From positions 1 through 64,000 of the forward strand of contig DATHDG010000014.1 in the NCBI GenBank assembly GCA_035319125.1: a stretch of DNA of 64,000 nucleotides. Direction: 5' to 3'. Both the position numbers and the translations under genes were made by a program. Source of the stretch: Fen-1308 sp035319125. GTDB taxonomy: Bacteria > Nitrospirota > Thermodesulfovibrionia > Thermodesulfovibrionales > Dissulfurispiraceae. Under the pieces are notes generated by a model that did no database searches, was not told the DNA's origin, and was given only the letters and a program-made list of their open reading frames with translations. The first letter of the stretch is position 1, and each line of letters starts with the position of its first letter. Below, one piece after another: positions 26,306 through 33,213 of the stretch.

Positions 26306-26875
26306 TCAAAGGTCTTGTTGGGCTTTCTGCAGTATCGCTGTCTTGCTCAGCAATATATGAGGTCCACATGAGTGCTTGAAGCCTGCTTTTTCGGCAGTTC
26401 TAATTGTGCGCTCGAAAGCCGCCTTCGAGACATGAAGTGGTGGCTCCACAATGAGAGCTTTTCCCGTAGACTTTAAGATGCCTGCTAGCTCATTGAAGAA
26501 TTGTTCCTTATTCGTAATCTCGTGGACCATATAGAACAGAAGCACAAAGTCCACTTGCTCGACAACACCTATGCTGTTCCTCTCGCACTTGTGTAATGCG
26601 ATCCGGCTCTCAAGGTTTGTCTTCTCAATCTTGCGCCGGATCTTCTCCAGCATTCCTTCCTGAAGGTCAACACCAATGACTCGGCCGGTAGTGCCAACAA
26701 GTTGCGCCATGGTTAATGTGAAGAAGCCTGGGCCACAGCCAATGTCCAGGGCAACCATTCCATCCTGGATGAATGGAGCCAATATTTTTAGTGGATTCTG
26801 CAGCCACCGTCTAAATATATTGTCCAGACTGCCCGCTCTTCCAACTGGGCAAACACGATCGCGGTTAATGCTCAT
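26306..26875 (-). CDS. Class I SAM-dependent methyltransferase
   Basis: This 189-residue Rossmann-fold methyltransferase has the AdoMet-binding motif ALDIGCGPGFFTLTMA and the second acidic strand VIGVDLQEGML. The start INRDRVCPVGRAGSLDN is typical of a UbiE-like subgroup of unknown substrate. The frame is open to 27007, but I choose ATG 26875 because AAAGGAG lies just upstream and because this matches the expected N-terminus. It is the last gene of the AT-rich accessory block and follows a GTTGGGC attC-like core by about 20 bases. Confidence 0.82.
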   Translation of the reverse strand: MSINRDRVCPVGRAGSLDNIFRRWLQNPLKILAPFIQDGMVALDIGCGPGFFTLTMAQLVGTTGRVIGVDLQEGMLEKIRRKIEKTNLESRIALHKCERNSIGVVEQVDFVLLFYMVHEITNKEQFFNELAGILKSTGKALIVEPPLHVSKAAFERTIRTAEKAGFKHSCGPHILLSKTAILQKAQQDL

Positions 26876-26893
26876 GTTAGCGTTTGCTCCTTT

Positions 26894-26969
26894 GCCCAAC
26901 ATGCGCTTGAGCCGTACCTTGCCATGCAACGCAGCGGAAGAGACATCGTATTCGAAGCGCTTATTATAC
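26894..26969 (-). repeat. Possible degenerate attC site
   Basis: On the minus strand this 76-base gap ends with GTTGGGC, a perfect GTTRRRY core, placed just before the next gene's ribosome site. A GCGCTT/AAGCGC stem (26903-26908 with 26955-26960) supports a fold-back. The opposite core is poorly conserved, so this is tentative. Confidence 0.3.
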
Positions 26970-27425
26970 TTATCTCCCACATGCCGCCCGCAGAATCTGA
27001 TAAACAAATGGAATACTCATCCACAACAAACCAAGCAATATCGAAAACATGAAACTTTTCAATGACAGTAAATCGTGAGCTAATAATGATGTATAACCAA
27101 CAACACCAATTGGGATAAATAAGAAAACTGCACTAAGAAGCCCGGGACTATACTGCTTTTGCTTGATTGCAGGCGCAATATGGACCAATGAATTTATCAG
27201 AAACAATGAAAATATTGACGAGCTAAATGCTATGAAGCCCCTGCTTGATATGGCAGCAATAATACACAGAATTACAAACATTGCATTAATGACAATAAAT
27301 TGCTTGATCGTGATTCCAGAGATGAAAGCATTCGACCACGACACCCAGCCATACTTGTATTCTTCCGCCACATGAATCATGGCAGCAGGAACAGCAATTA
27401 TTAATAGGGTTTGATCAATATTCAT
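26970..27425 (-). CDS. HXXEE-type membrane protein
   Basis: This 151-residue integral membrane protein has four to five predicted helices. The family-defining HVAEEY (His-x-x-Glu-Glu) lies in the first helix, with NSLVHI in the middle. The function of HXXEE proteins is unknown; they are common among integron gene cassettes. The gene starts seven bases beyond the GTTATGC end of an attC-like palindrome and is AT-rich compared with its surroundings, which fits acquisition as a cassette. Confidence 0.8.
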   Translation of the reverse strand: MNIDQTLLIIAVPAAMIHVAEEYKYGWVSWSNAFISGITIKQFIVINAMFVILCIIAAISSRGFIAFSSSIFSLFLINSLVHIAPAIKQKQYSPGLLSAVFLFIPIGVVGYTSLLAHDLLSLKSFMFSILLGLLWMSIPFVYQILRAACGR

Positions 27426-27431
27426 TTATAA

Positions 27432-27554
27432 GCATAACACCGAAGCCCAAGGGAAGGCCGTGCACTGGAGCATAAAGCGTGAATACTTAAAACGAATCTA
27501 AACCTGAAATCGCACCCAAGTTCTATGCCGATCCCTTACAGCGCTAGGTTACGC
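27432..27554 (-). repeat. attC-like recombination site (123 bp)
   Basis: The gap between brnA and the HXXEE gene is a long imperfect palindrome. Read on the minus strand it begins GCGTAAC (plus 27548-27554), overlapping the brnA stop, and ends GTTATGC (27432-27438); the two are complementary at six of seven bases. Inner arms AAGGGAAGGCC (27449-27459) and GCCGATCCCTT (27527-27537) also pair. Core-arm-loop-arm-core order, length and placement between stop and next start are those of integron attC sites. Confidence 0.6.
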
Positions 27555-27788
27555 ACTTTTTTGATGCTGTGAAGCGTACCAGTCTATAAGACGCCGAATC
27601 ATTTTCTGATATGACGTATGCTGTTCTTTAGCCTTTTTCTTGAAGAAATCAATGCTCGATTTATTCAGTGAAATTGTAATTTTAATATTCTCTTCCTTCA
27701 AGGCTAACTGCTCAGGCTTAGGCAGAAGATCCTTTACAACTCGCAATTCGCCTATCGGTTCTTCAGTGTACTTTATTTTGGTCTTCAT
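27549..27788 (-). CDS. brnA: BrnA-type antitoxin
   Basis: This 79-residue CopG/ribbon-helix-helix-type antitoxin has an N-terminal toxin-binding segment (LPKPEQLALKEENIK) and a C-terminal DNA-binding fold (ITISLNKSSIDFFKKKAKEQ, then YQKMIRRLIDWY). BrnA proteins neutralise BrnT and repress their own operon. Unusually for short antitoxins it carries the long N-terminal arm typical of BrnA. It overlaps the brnT end by 26 bases, and its stop lies in the attC-like core. Confidence 0.88.
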   Translation of the reverse strand: MKTKIKYTEEPIGELRVVKDLLPKPEQLALKEENIKITISLNKSSIDFFKKKAKEQHTSYQKMIRRLIDWYASQHQKSA

Positions 27789-28050
27789 ATATCTTCCTCC
27801 CTTTTCTCCAGTAACCAGCTCCGTAAATGCGGATGATATTACTCCTATATGTAAACCTTACCGTTATTATATCTTCGCCCACGCGACCTATGCAGGAAAA
27901 GCGATCTTCTTCTGAGCTGTGACTAATGTCTTCAGCTATTACGCGGTTAGGATCAAGAAAAGCATGTTGCGCCAAAGCAAAGGACACATTATGCTTTGTC
28001 TGATTTTCCTTATCCTTATTATCGTCCCATTCAAAATGGGCCTTCTTCAT
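27763..28050 (-). CDS. brnT: BrnT-type ribonuclease toxin
   Basis: BrnT is a RelE-fold ribonuclease toxin that blocks translation. The 95 residues show FEWDDNKDKENQTKHNVSFALA, EDRFSCIGRVGEDIITVRFTYR and the IRIYGAGYWRKGRKIYE end that replaces the usual RIISARRATRRER pattern, so the catalytic C-terminus is somewhat divergent. The partner brnA follows with overlap. It lies between two attC-like elements. Confidence 0.88.
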   Translation of the reverse strand: MKKAHFEWDDNKDKENQTKHNVSFALAQHAFLDPNRVIAEDISHSSEEDRFSCIGRVGEDIITVRFTYRSNIIRIYGAGYWRKGRKIYEDQNKVH

Positions 28051-28115
28051 AGGATTACTATACTATGAGGAAGGTTAATAGAGCAATATATAAATATGGC
28101 TAATAATATGTATGA

Positions 28116-28173
28116 TTGCGTTAAGCTCAGCGGACGGCAAAAGCGAAGCTTTTAGCAATCCGTTGTAGCGTAA
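28116..28173 (-). repeat. attC-like hairpin upstream of brnT
   Basis: Nested arms: AAAAGC (28139-28144) pairs with GCTTTT (28148-28153). CGGACGGC (28131-28138) pairs with GCAATCCG (28155-28162) at six of eight positions. TTGCGTTA (28116-28123) pairs with TAGCGTAA (28166-28173) at six of eight. The layout resembles a short attC site, but clear RYYYAAC/GTTRRRY ends are not both present. Confidence 0.4.
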
Positions 28174-28216
28174 TGTCATGTTTTGCAGCGAAGTGAAGGA
28201 CGAGCGCATGCTCAAA

Positions 28217-28877
28217 TCATTCAACAATATCTGGCATACTAATATTGAAATAATGAACCTTCTTTTTGATTCTGCTCATCAGCGGCTCATCGGACAGTTG
28301 GACAAGTAGGATTCCCTCATGGACAAAGCGACTACGTAATCCATAAAGCACCTGAACTGCACGCTTAACTGTCGACACAGGTTTTCCACGAACCTGAATT
28401 TTTTGCCTCAGCGTGACCGGCTGTTCCTCTGGGAGCCGCTCGAAAAAAGTTACGCAAAAATTGATCGCGCCGAAATCTCTGTTGTACGTGTTGAAAAAGT
28501 GCGTCCAATCCACTTCTCGATTCGACGGGGAAGGTACTGTTTGTCTTGCTGTAGGTACACAGCCACCGGAAAAAATCTTGGTGTTCCCGATCGGAGAGTG
28601 ACTCTATGAGAGAGAAGATCCTAACCAACTTATACGAGTTTGTAAGATAATCAGTAACCGAGCCTTTACCGACTACGTTATTAATCCAATTTCCGTTCTT
28701 CACCAGGAATAAATAGAATGATGCAACCCTAAGAAATTCATTCTTTGACTCGTCGTTGGGAAAGAGGCAGTAATATTGATCAAAATCAGATCCAGACACA
28801 AAATGATGGCCGAGAGCATTCCTTGAATACTCCAGGAAAGAAGGTTCGTTTTCAATGTATCGGTTATCGTGGCTCAT
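28217..28877 (-). pseudogene. HEPN-like gene split by a one-base frameshift
   Basis: Two overlapping minus-strand frames together make one protein of about 220 residues. The upstream frame runs from ATG 28877 (TTG 28892 possible) through NALGHHFVSGSDFDQYYCLF and SLSDREHQDFFRWLCTYSK. It degenerates after about 28530 into Arg-rich nonsense. The downstream frame then continues sensibly to 28217 with FNTYNRDFGAINFCVTFFERLP and LYGLRSRFVHEGILL. Removing one C from the CCCC run near 28530 joins them. RSRFVH fits the R-x4-H RNase motif of HEPN domains (Apea-like). It may be a true mutation, a sequencing error or, less likely, programmed shifting. Confidence 0.6.
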
Positions 28878-28920
28878 GTCATTTTTAGTCAAACATAACT
28901 ATATATTAAATAGTCTCCCG

Positions 28921-28949
28921 ATATTATCACTAATCACAAAAACTGTCAA
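28921..28949 (-). promoter_or_regulatory. Consensus sigma-70 promoter of the HEPN-like gene
   Basis: On the minus strand a perfect TTGACA (28949-28944), 17-base spacer and TAATAT (28926-28921) make the best sigma-70 promoter in the window. It reads into the split HEPN-like gene and on into the accessory block. Confidence 0.75.
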
Positions 28950-29237
28950 TGACAGATATTAGTTTTTAATAGCATATCTATTTGATATAATGACATAAAC
29001 TGAGTTGTTCAATTTGCCGATATGAATATTATATTGCACTTGTTCAATGCCGATACTGACTATTCCTGGTAGCATAATGATGAAATTCGAGTTCGTCCTT
29101 AACTAGAAGATCATAGCGAGGGAACAGCATTCAGATTGGAAACATCTTTCCTATTTTTATGATCTTGTGATCAAGTTACTGTACGGCTGCGGGACGAGGT
29201 GCTTTTCTGCATAATCATTCTGATATGAAACAGACTA
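28950..29237. other. AT-rich gap between mtgA and the accessory block
   Basis: These 288 bases have no credible open frame on either strand, no RNA-gene pattern and no terminator that I can see. The DNA is noticeably AT-rich in its first half, like the accessory block, so it may contain one boundary of that block. Confidence 0.5.
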
Positions 29238-30032
29238 CTACTGTGTTCCGGGAGCAGTTATCTTGTCGATGAGCGGAGGCTCCTGATTCGTATTTTTATC
29301 GTCAGCATCGTTGGCTGAGTCTTCGTATTCTTCGACAACTATTCCCCTTCTTACCATGATCTCATAGATGATCCTTGAACGGTTGTTCACATATCTGGAA
29401 CTGGCGACTGGACTGTATTTTTTCGGATTTGGAAGAACCGCAGCCAGATGAGCTGCTTCTTCCGCAGTGAGTGCAGATGCTGTTTTTCCATAATAGTGAC
29501 GTGACGCCGCTTCGATGCCGAAAATGCCTTCTCCCCATTCGGCCACATTCAGGTAAAGCTCAAGTATGCGCCTCTTGGAAAGATTCTTTTCAATCCGCCA
29601 GGTAAGCATTGCTTCTTTGATCTTGCGGAGGGGGTTTTTCGAAGGCGAGAGATAAAGGTTCTTGGCCAATTGCTGACTGATTGTGCTTCCTCCGAATTTA
29701 AATTTCTTTTCTTTAAGGTCTTTCTCGAAGGATTTTTCTATGGCCTCAAAGTCAAAGCCGGTATGAGACCAGAATTTGTCGTCCTCGGCAATAAGAACTG
29801 CTTTTGTCATGTAATTGGAAATGCGTGAAAGCGGCACCCAGTATTGTCGGATAGTGATCTCTCTGCCCTCATCCTTCCATTGTTTTTCACGATATTCCAT
29901 GAAGGATGTTTTCTTTGGATTTTCTTTCTTCAGCTTTGAGACATCCGGATAAACTAAATAAACGCCGATGCTTAAAATAAAGGCCAAAACACAGAGCAGC
30001 AAAACAATTCGCAATAATTTTTTGACACTCAT
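29238..30032 (-). CDS. mtgA: Monofunctional peptidoglycan glycosyltransferase MtgA
   Basis: MtgA polymerises lipid II into glycan strands in the inner membrane. The 264-residue protein has a single N-terminal helix (about 6-28) and a GT51 domain with all usual motifs: AVLIAEDDKFWSHTGFD (catalytic Glu), GGSTISQQLAKNLYL, RKIKEAMLTWRIEKNLSKRRILELYLN and AAHLAAVLPNP. A 35-residue acidic C-terminal tail is extra. There is no transpeptidase domain. Confidence 0.94.
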   Translation of the reverse strand: MSVKKLLRIVLLLCVLAFILSIGVYLVYPDVSKLKKENPKKTSFMEYREKQWKDEGREITIRQYWVPLSRISNYMTKAVLIAEDDKFWSHTGFDFEAIEKSFEKDLKEKKFKFGGSTISQQLAKNLYLSPSKNPLRKIKEAMLTWRIEKNLSKRRILELYLNVAEWGEGIFGIEAASRHYYGKTASALTAEEAAHLAAVLPNPKKYSPVASSRYVNNRSRIIYEIMVRRGIVVEEYEDSANDADDKNTNQEPPLIDKITAPGTQ

Positions 30033-30097
30033 AATTTACACTATGCCTCAAGCATACATGTTTGTCTGTTGTGTATGGTCTGCACTTCGGCAAAAGG

Positions 30098-31906
30098 TTA
30101 ATCTTTATTAGGTCGCGGTCTTTTATTCGCTTCAAGAACTTTTTTTCTCAGCCTTACAGACTGGGGCGTTACTTCTACGAGTTCGTCTTCCTTTATAAAT
30201 TCGATCGCCTGTTCCAAGTTGAGAAGTCGCGGCGGTATCAGCTGCATTATGTCGTCTGCACTGGCGGCACGCATATTAGTCAGCTTCTTTTCCTTGGTCA
30301 CATTGACATCAAGGTCAGCTTCTCTAGCATTTTCGCCGATTATCATGCCCTCGTAAACTGGAATGTTTTCGCGAATAAACAGTATGCCTCTGGGCTGCAA
30401 ATGGAATAATGCATATGTGTTTGATTTGCCCGGCCTGTCTGCAACAAGCACTCCGGTTTGTCGTTTCGACATAAAGCCATGCCACGGTTCATAACCGTCG
30501 AACAGATGGTTCAGAAGCCCGGTTCCCTTTGTATCGGTCAGAAACTGCGATCTGAATCCGATAAGACCGCGAGACGGAATCCTGAACTCAAGCCGCACAC
30601 GACCATGTCCGTTATTCAGCATTTTTTGCATCCTTCCTTTGCGCATACCAGCCTGCTGAGTAACTACGCCTACAAATTCTTCAGGCACGTCTATTACGAG
30701 CAGTTCCATAGGCTCATGCAGTTTGCCTTTTATCTCCTTTGTGATTGTTTCCGGCATGGATACGGAAAGCTCATACCCTTCGCGCCTCATCATCTCTATA
30801 AGGATGGCAAGCTGCAGCTCTCCTCTGCCCATTACCTTGAAGGAATCCGTGTTATCAAATTCCACTCTGATAGCAACATTGTACAGGAGTTCCTTTTCGA
30901 GGCGCTCCCGCAAGTTGCGAGAAGTGACGTATCTGCCGTCCTGTCCGGCGAACGGAGATGTGTTTACAGAAAAGACCATAGAGATGGTAGGTTCGTCTAC
31001 CGTTATTCGCGGCAGGGGGCGCGGGTTGTCGATATCCGTGATGGTGTCGCCGATATTGATGCCTTCCAGTCCGGCGAGAGCTACTATGTCCCCGACTGAG
31101 ACCTCAGTTGCATCAACCCTTTCCAGTCCCTGAAACGTATATATGGAGGTTATTTTTGTCTTCGTGATCTTTTGGTCGCGCGCAACCATTGCTACGTGGC
31201 TGCCGACTTTTACAACGCCTGAGAATATCTTGCCGATGGCGAGTCTGCCGACATAGTCATTGTAGTCTATATTTGTGACGAGCAACTGCAAAATATCCTG
31301 GGGGTTGCCTTCAGGAGAAGGGATTGTGCTGAGAATCAGATCGAAAAGAGGTTTGAGATCTGTACCGTCAATTAAAACATCAGTAGTTGCAATGCCACGC
31401 TTTGCATTCGTGTAAACTATCGGAAATTCGAGCTGATCATCAGTAGCGTCCAGATCGATGAAAAGGTCATAGACTTCGTTCAGCACTTCCTGGATGCGGG
31501 CATCTGGCCTGTCGATCTTGTTTATTACAAGTATAGGCTGCAGCTTCAACTCAAGGGCCTTTCTGAGCACGAAGCGCGTTTGCGGCAGGGGGCCTTCAGA
31601 TGCATCGACGAGCAGCAGCACTCCGTCCACCATCTTCAGTATGCGTTCAACTTCCCCCCCGAAATCAGCATGGCCCGGAGTATCCACAATATTGATTTTT
31701 ACCCCGTTGTACTCAACTGCGGTATTTTTGGCCATGATAGTTATGCCCCGTTCACGCTCGAGGTCATTTGAATCCATAACCCTTTCCTGGACCTGTTGGT
31801 TAGCCCTGAAAATACCGGCCTGCCTCAGCATGCCGTCAACAAGTGTAGTCTTTCCATGATCGACATGGGCTATAATTGCTACGTTTCTTAAATCATCTCT
31901 TTTCAT
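30098..31906 (-). CDS. typA: Ribosome-dependent GTPase TypA/BipA
   Basis: TypA is a translational GTPase of the EF-G family involved in ribosome assembly and stress adaptation. The 602-residue protein has G1 AHVDHGKTTL, switch I RGITIMAKN, G3 DTPGHADFGGE, G4 NKIDRPDA, followed by the EF-G-like domains and the BipA-specific C-terminus (SRGLIGFRSQFLTDTKGTG). GGAG lies 11 bases before ATG 31906. It is probably co-transcribed with the preceding pilD-containing unit. Confidence 0.96.
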   Translation of the reverse strand: MKRDDLRNVAIIAHVDHGKTTLVDGMLRQAGIFRANQQVQERVMDSNDLERERGITIMAKNTAVEYNGVKINIVDTPGHADFGGEVERILKMVDGVLLLVDASEGPLPQTRFVLRKALELKLQPILVINKIDRPDARIQEVLNEVYDLFIDLDATDDQLEFPIVYTNAKRGIATTDVLIDGTDLKPLFDLILSTIPSPEGNPQDILQLLVTNIDYNDYVGRLAIGKIFSGVVKVGSHVAMVARDQKITKTKITSIYTFQGLERVDATEVSVGDIVALAGLEGINIGDTITDIDNPRPLPRITVDEPTISMVFSVNTSPFAGQDGRYVTSRNLRERLEKELLYNVAIRVEFDNTDSFKVMGRGELQLAILIEMMRREGYELSVSMPETITKEIKGKLHEPMELLVIDVPEEFVGVVTQQAGMRKGRMQKMLNNGHGRVRLEFRIPSRGLIGFRSQFLTDTKGTGLLNHLFDGYEPWHGFMSKRQTGVLVADRPGKSNTYALFHLQPRGILFIRENIPVYEGMIIGENAREADLDVNVTKEKKLTNMRAASADDIMQLIPPRLLNLEQAIEFIKEDELVEVTPQSVRLRKKVLEANKRPRPNKD

Positions 31907-32019
31907 TGGTTTTATTGCTCCGGTGGCCGTTAAGTGTTATTTGATAATCCGGCCTTTACTGTTATTTCGATCTTTATGACGATAAAAGGCGGCAACCTAA
32001 TTGATGTGCTGTATGTATT

Positions 32020-32799
32020 CTAGCCGATCCGGCCGGGAAAATACCAATCCAGAATAATGCGCCCAAAAAAAAGTGTTACCAGTGATCCCAATGCCAGGAA
32101 TGGGCCAAAAGGTATTTTTGTCTTTCTGCCTTTGCCCTTGAAGATCATCAGCGCAATGCCAACTAATGAACCTGATAAGCTTCCGATGAGTGTTGTCAAG
32201 AACACGCCCTTCCATCCCACGAATGACCCCAGCATTGCCATCATTTTGACATCGCCTCCACCCATACCGCCCCTGCTTAACAGAGCGATTAAATAGAATG
32301 TAACACCTCCGGCAAGCAGTCCGATGATGGATGTCGTAAAACTCAATAAAGTATGTCTCGAAAAGGGATCGGGCATAATGAAATAAGAGGCAGCCAGGCC
32401 TATGAGCATTCCAGGTAAAGTGATTACGTCGGGTATAATCTGAAAATCCAGGTCTATAAAAGTTATGACGATCATTGATGAAATGAGTGCGCAGATCAGA
32501 GGCAAATGCCATCCCAAGCCGAATTGATAGGCTGCCGCCGCATACAACAGGCCGTTAAGCAGCTCTACTGACGGATATCGCAATGCTATTTTCTGTCCGC
32601 ACTTACGGCATTTCCCGGCAAGCAATATATAGCTAATCACGGGTATATTGTCCCATGGCTTTATCGGTGTTTTACAATTGGGACAGGACGAAGCCGGAGT
32701 TACAATTGAAAGTTCTCTTGGTATTCTATAAATACATACGTTAAGGAAAGAGCCTATAACAAGCCCTAACACCAGGAATACGGCTACAATCACGGTCAT
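32020..32799 (-). CDS. pilD: Type IV prepilin peptidase / methyltransferase
   Basis: PilD cleaves the leader of type IV pilins and type II secretion pseudopilins and N-methylates the new end. The 259-residue inner-membrane protein begins with the N-terminal hydrophobic helix, then a zinc-binding loop with two CxxC pairs (SCPNCKTPIKPWDNIP and GKCRKCGQKI). The catalytic aspartates are in IDLDFQIIPD and GGGDVKMMAMLG. No pilin or secretion genes lie in the window. It overlaps the preceding coiled-coil gene by four bases. Confidence 0.95.
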   Translation of the reverse strand: MTVIVAVFLVLGLVIGSFLNVCIYRIPRELSIVTPASSCPNCKTPIKPWDNIPVISYILLAGKCRKCGQKIALRYPSVELLNGLLYAAAAYQFGLGWHLPLICALISSMIVITFIDLDFQIIPDVITLPGMLIGLAASYFIMPDPFSRHTLLSFTTSIIGLLAGGVTFYLIALLSRGGMGGGDVKMMAMLGSFVGWKGVFLTTLIGSLSGSLVGIALMIFKGKGRKTKIPFGPFLALGSLVTLFFGRIILDWYFPGRIG

Positions 32800-33107
32800 G
32801 CCATAACCCTGCTTATTTCAGAGACTTTATCGGCAATCTCCTTTATCTCAGCTTCGAGCCCTTCAATTTCTTTAATTGCGTCCAGCATCTCCTGATTCGG
32901 ATGTGAGCTGCCGGAGTTGGTGTGCATTCTGTAAGTTTCTCCGCCGATCTTCTGTAGAAGGGCGTCGCGTTTTTTCTTGAGTTCTTCAGATTTGTGCATT
33001 AGGCGGAAAACGGCAATTTCAATCCGTAAACGGTCTGATAGCAGGCTGCCAAAAAACTTGAGTTTATTCAGCCCTTCGTCAAAATCATTCTTGAGCTTAG
33101 CATACAT
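32796..33107 (-). CDS. Small coiled-coil protein upstream of pilD
   Basis: I do not recognise this 103-residue hypothetical protein. Two long charged helices with heptad character (LRIEIAVFRLMHKSEELKKK and EIEGLEAEIKEIADKVSEI) suggest an antiparallel coiled coil. It has no membrane segment or cysteine. It overlaps pilD by four bases, so they are translated together. Its ATG follows a promoter directly, without a ribosome site. Confidence 0.7.
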   Translation of the reverse strand: MYAKLKNDFDEGLNKLKFFGSLLSDRLRIEIAVFRLMHKSEELKKKRDALLQKIGGETYRMHTNSGSSHPNQEMLDAIKEIEGLEAEIKEIADKVSEISRVMA

Positions 33108-33115
33108 ATCTTATA

Positions 33116-33145
33116 ATTTTAATGCGCAAAGCCCTGATTTCGCAA
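33116..33145 (-). promoter_or_regulatory. Leaderless-type promoter of the coiled-coil/pilD unit
   Basis: On the minus strand TTGCGA (33145-33140), 18-base spacer and TAAAAT (33121-33116, 5 of 6 to consensus) are followed after eight bases by ATG 33107. No Shine-Dalgarno sequence is present. Confidence 0.55.
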
Positions 33146-33213
33146 CTGTACTATGATGAAATATATGTATGCAGTTCAATAAACAACTCAATTGTTCACT
33201 GTCACGCAATAAT

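Noticed and set aside
26876..27007. N-terminal extension of the methyltransferase overlapping the HXXEE gene
   Set aside because: Ribosome site and family N-terminus both support ATG 26875, and the extension lies in the attC-like gap.
30458..31099. 213-residue open frame antisense to typA
   Set aside because: typA has every GTPase motif on the other strand; the antisense translation is Arg/His/Cys-rich with no domain.
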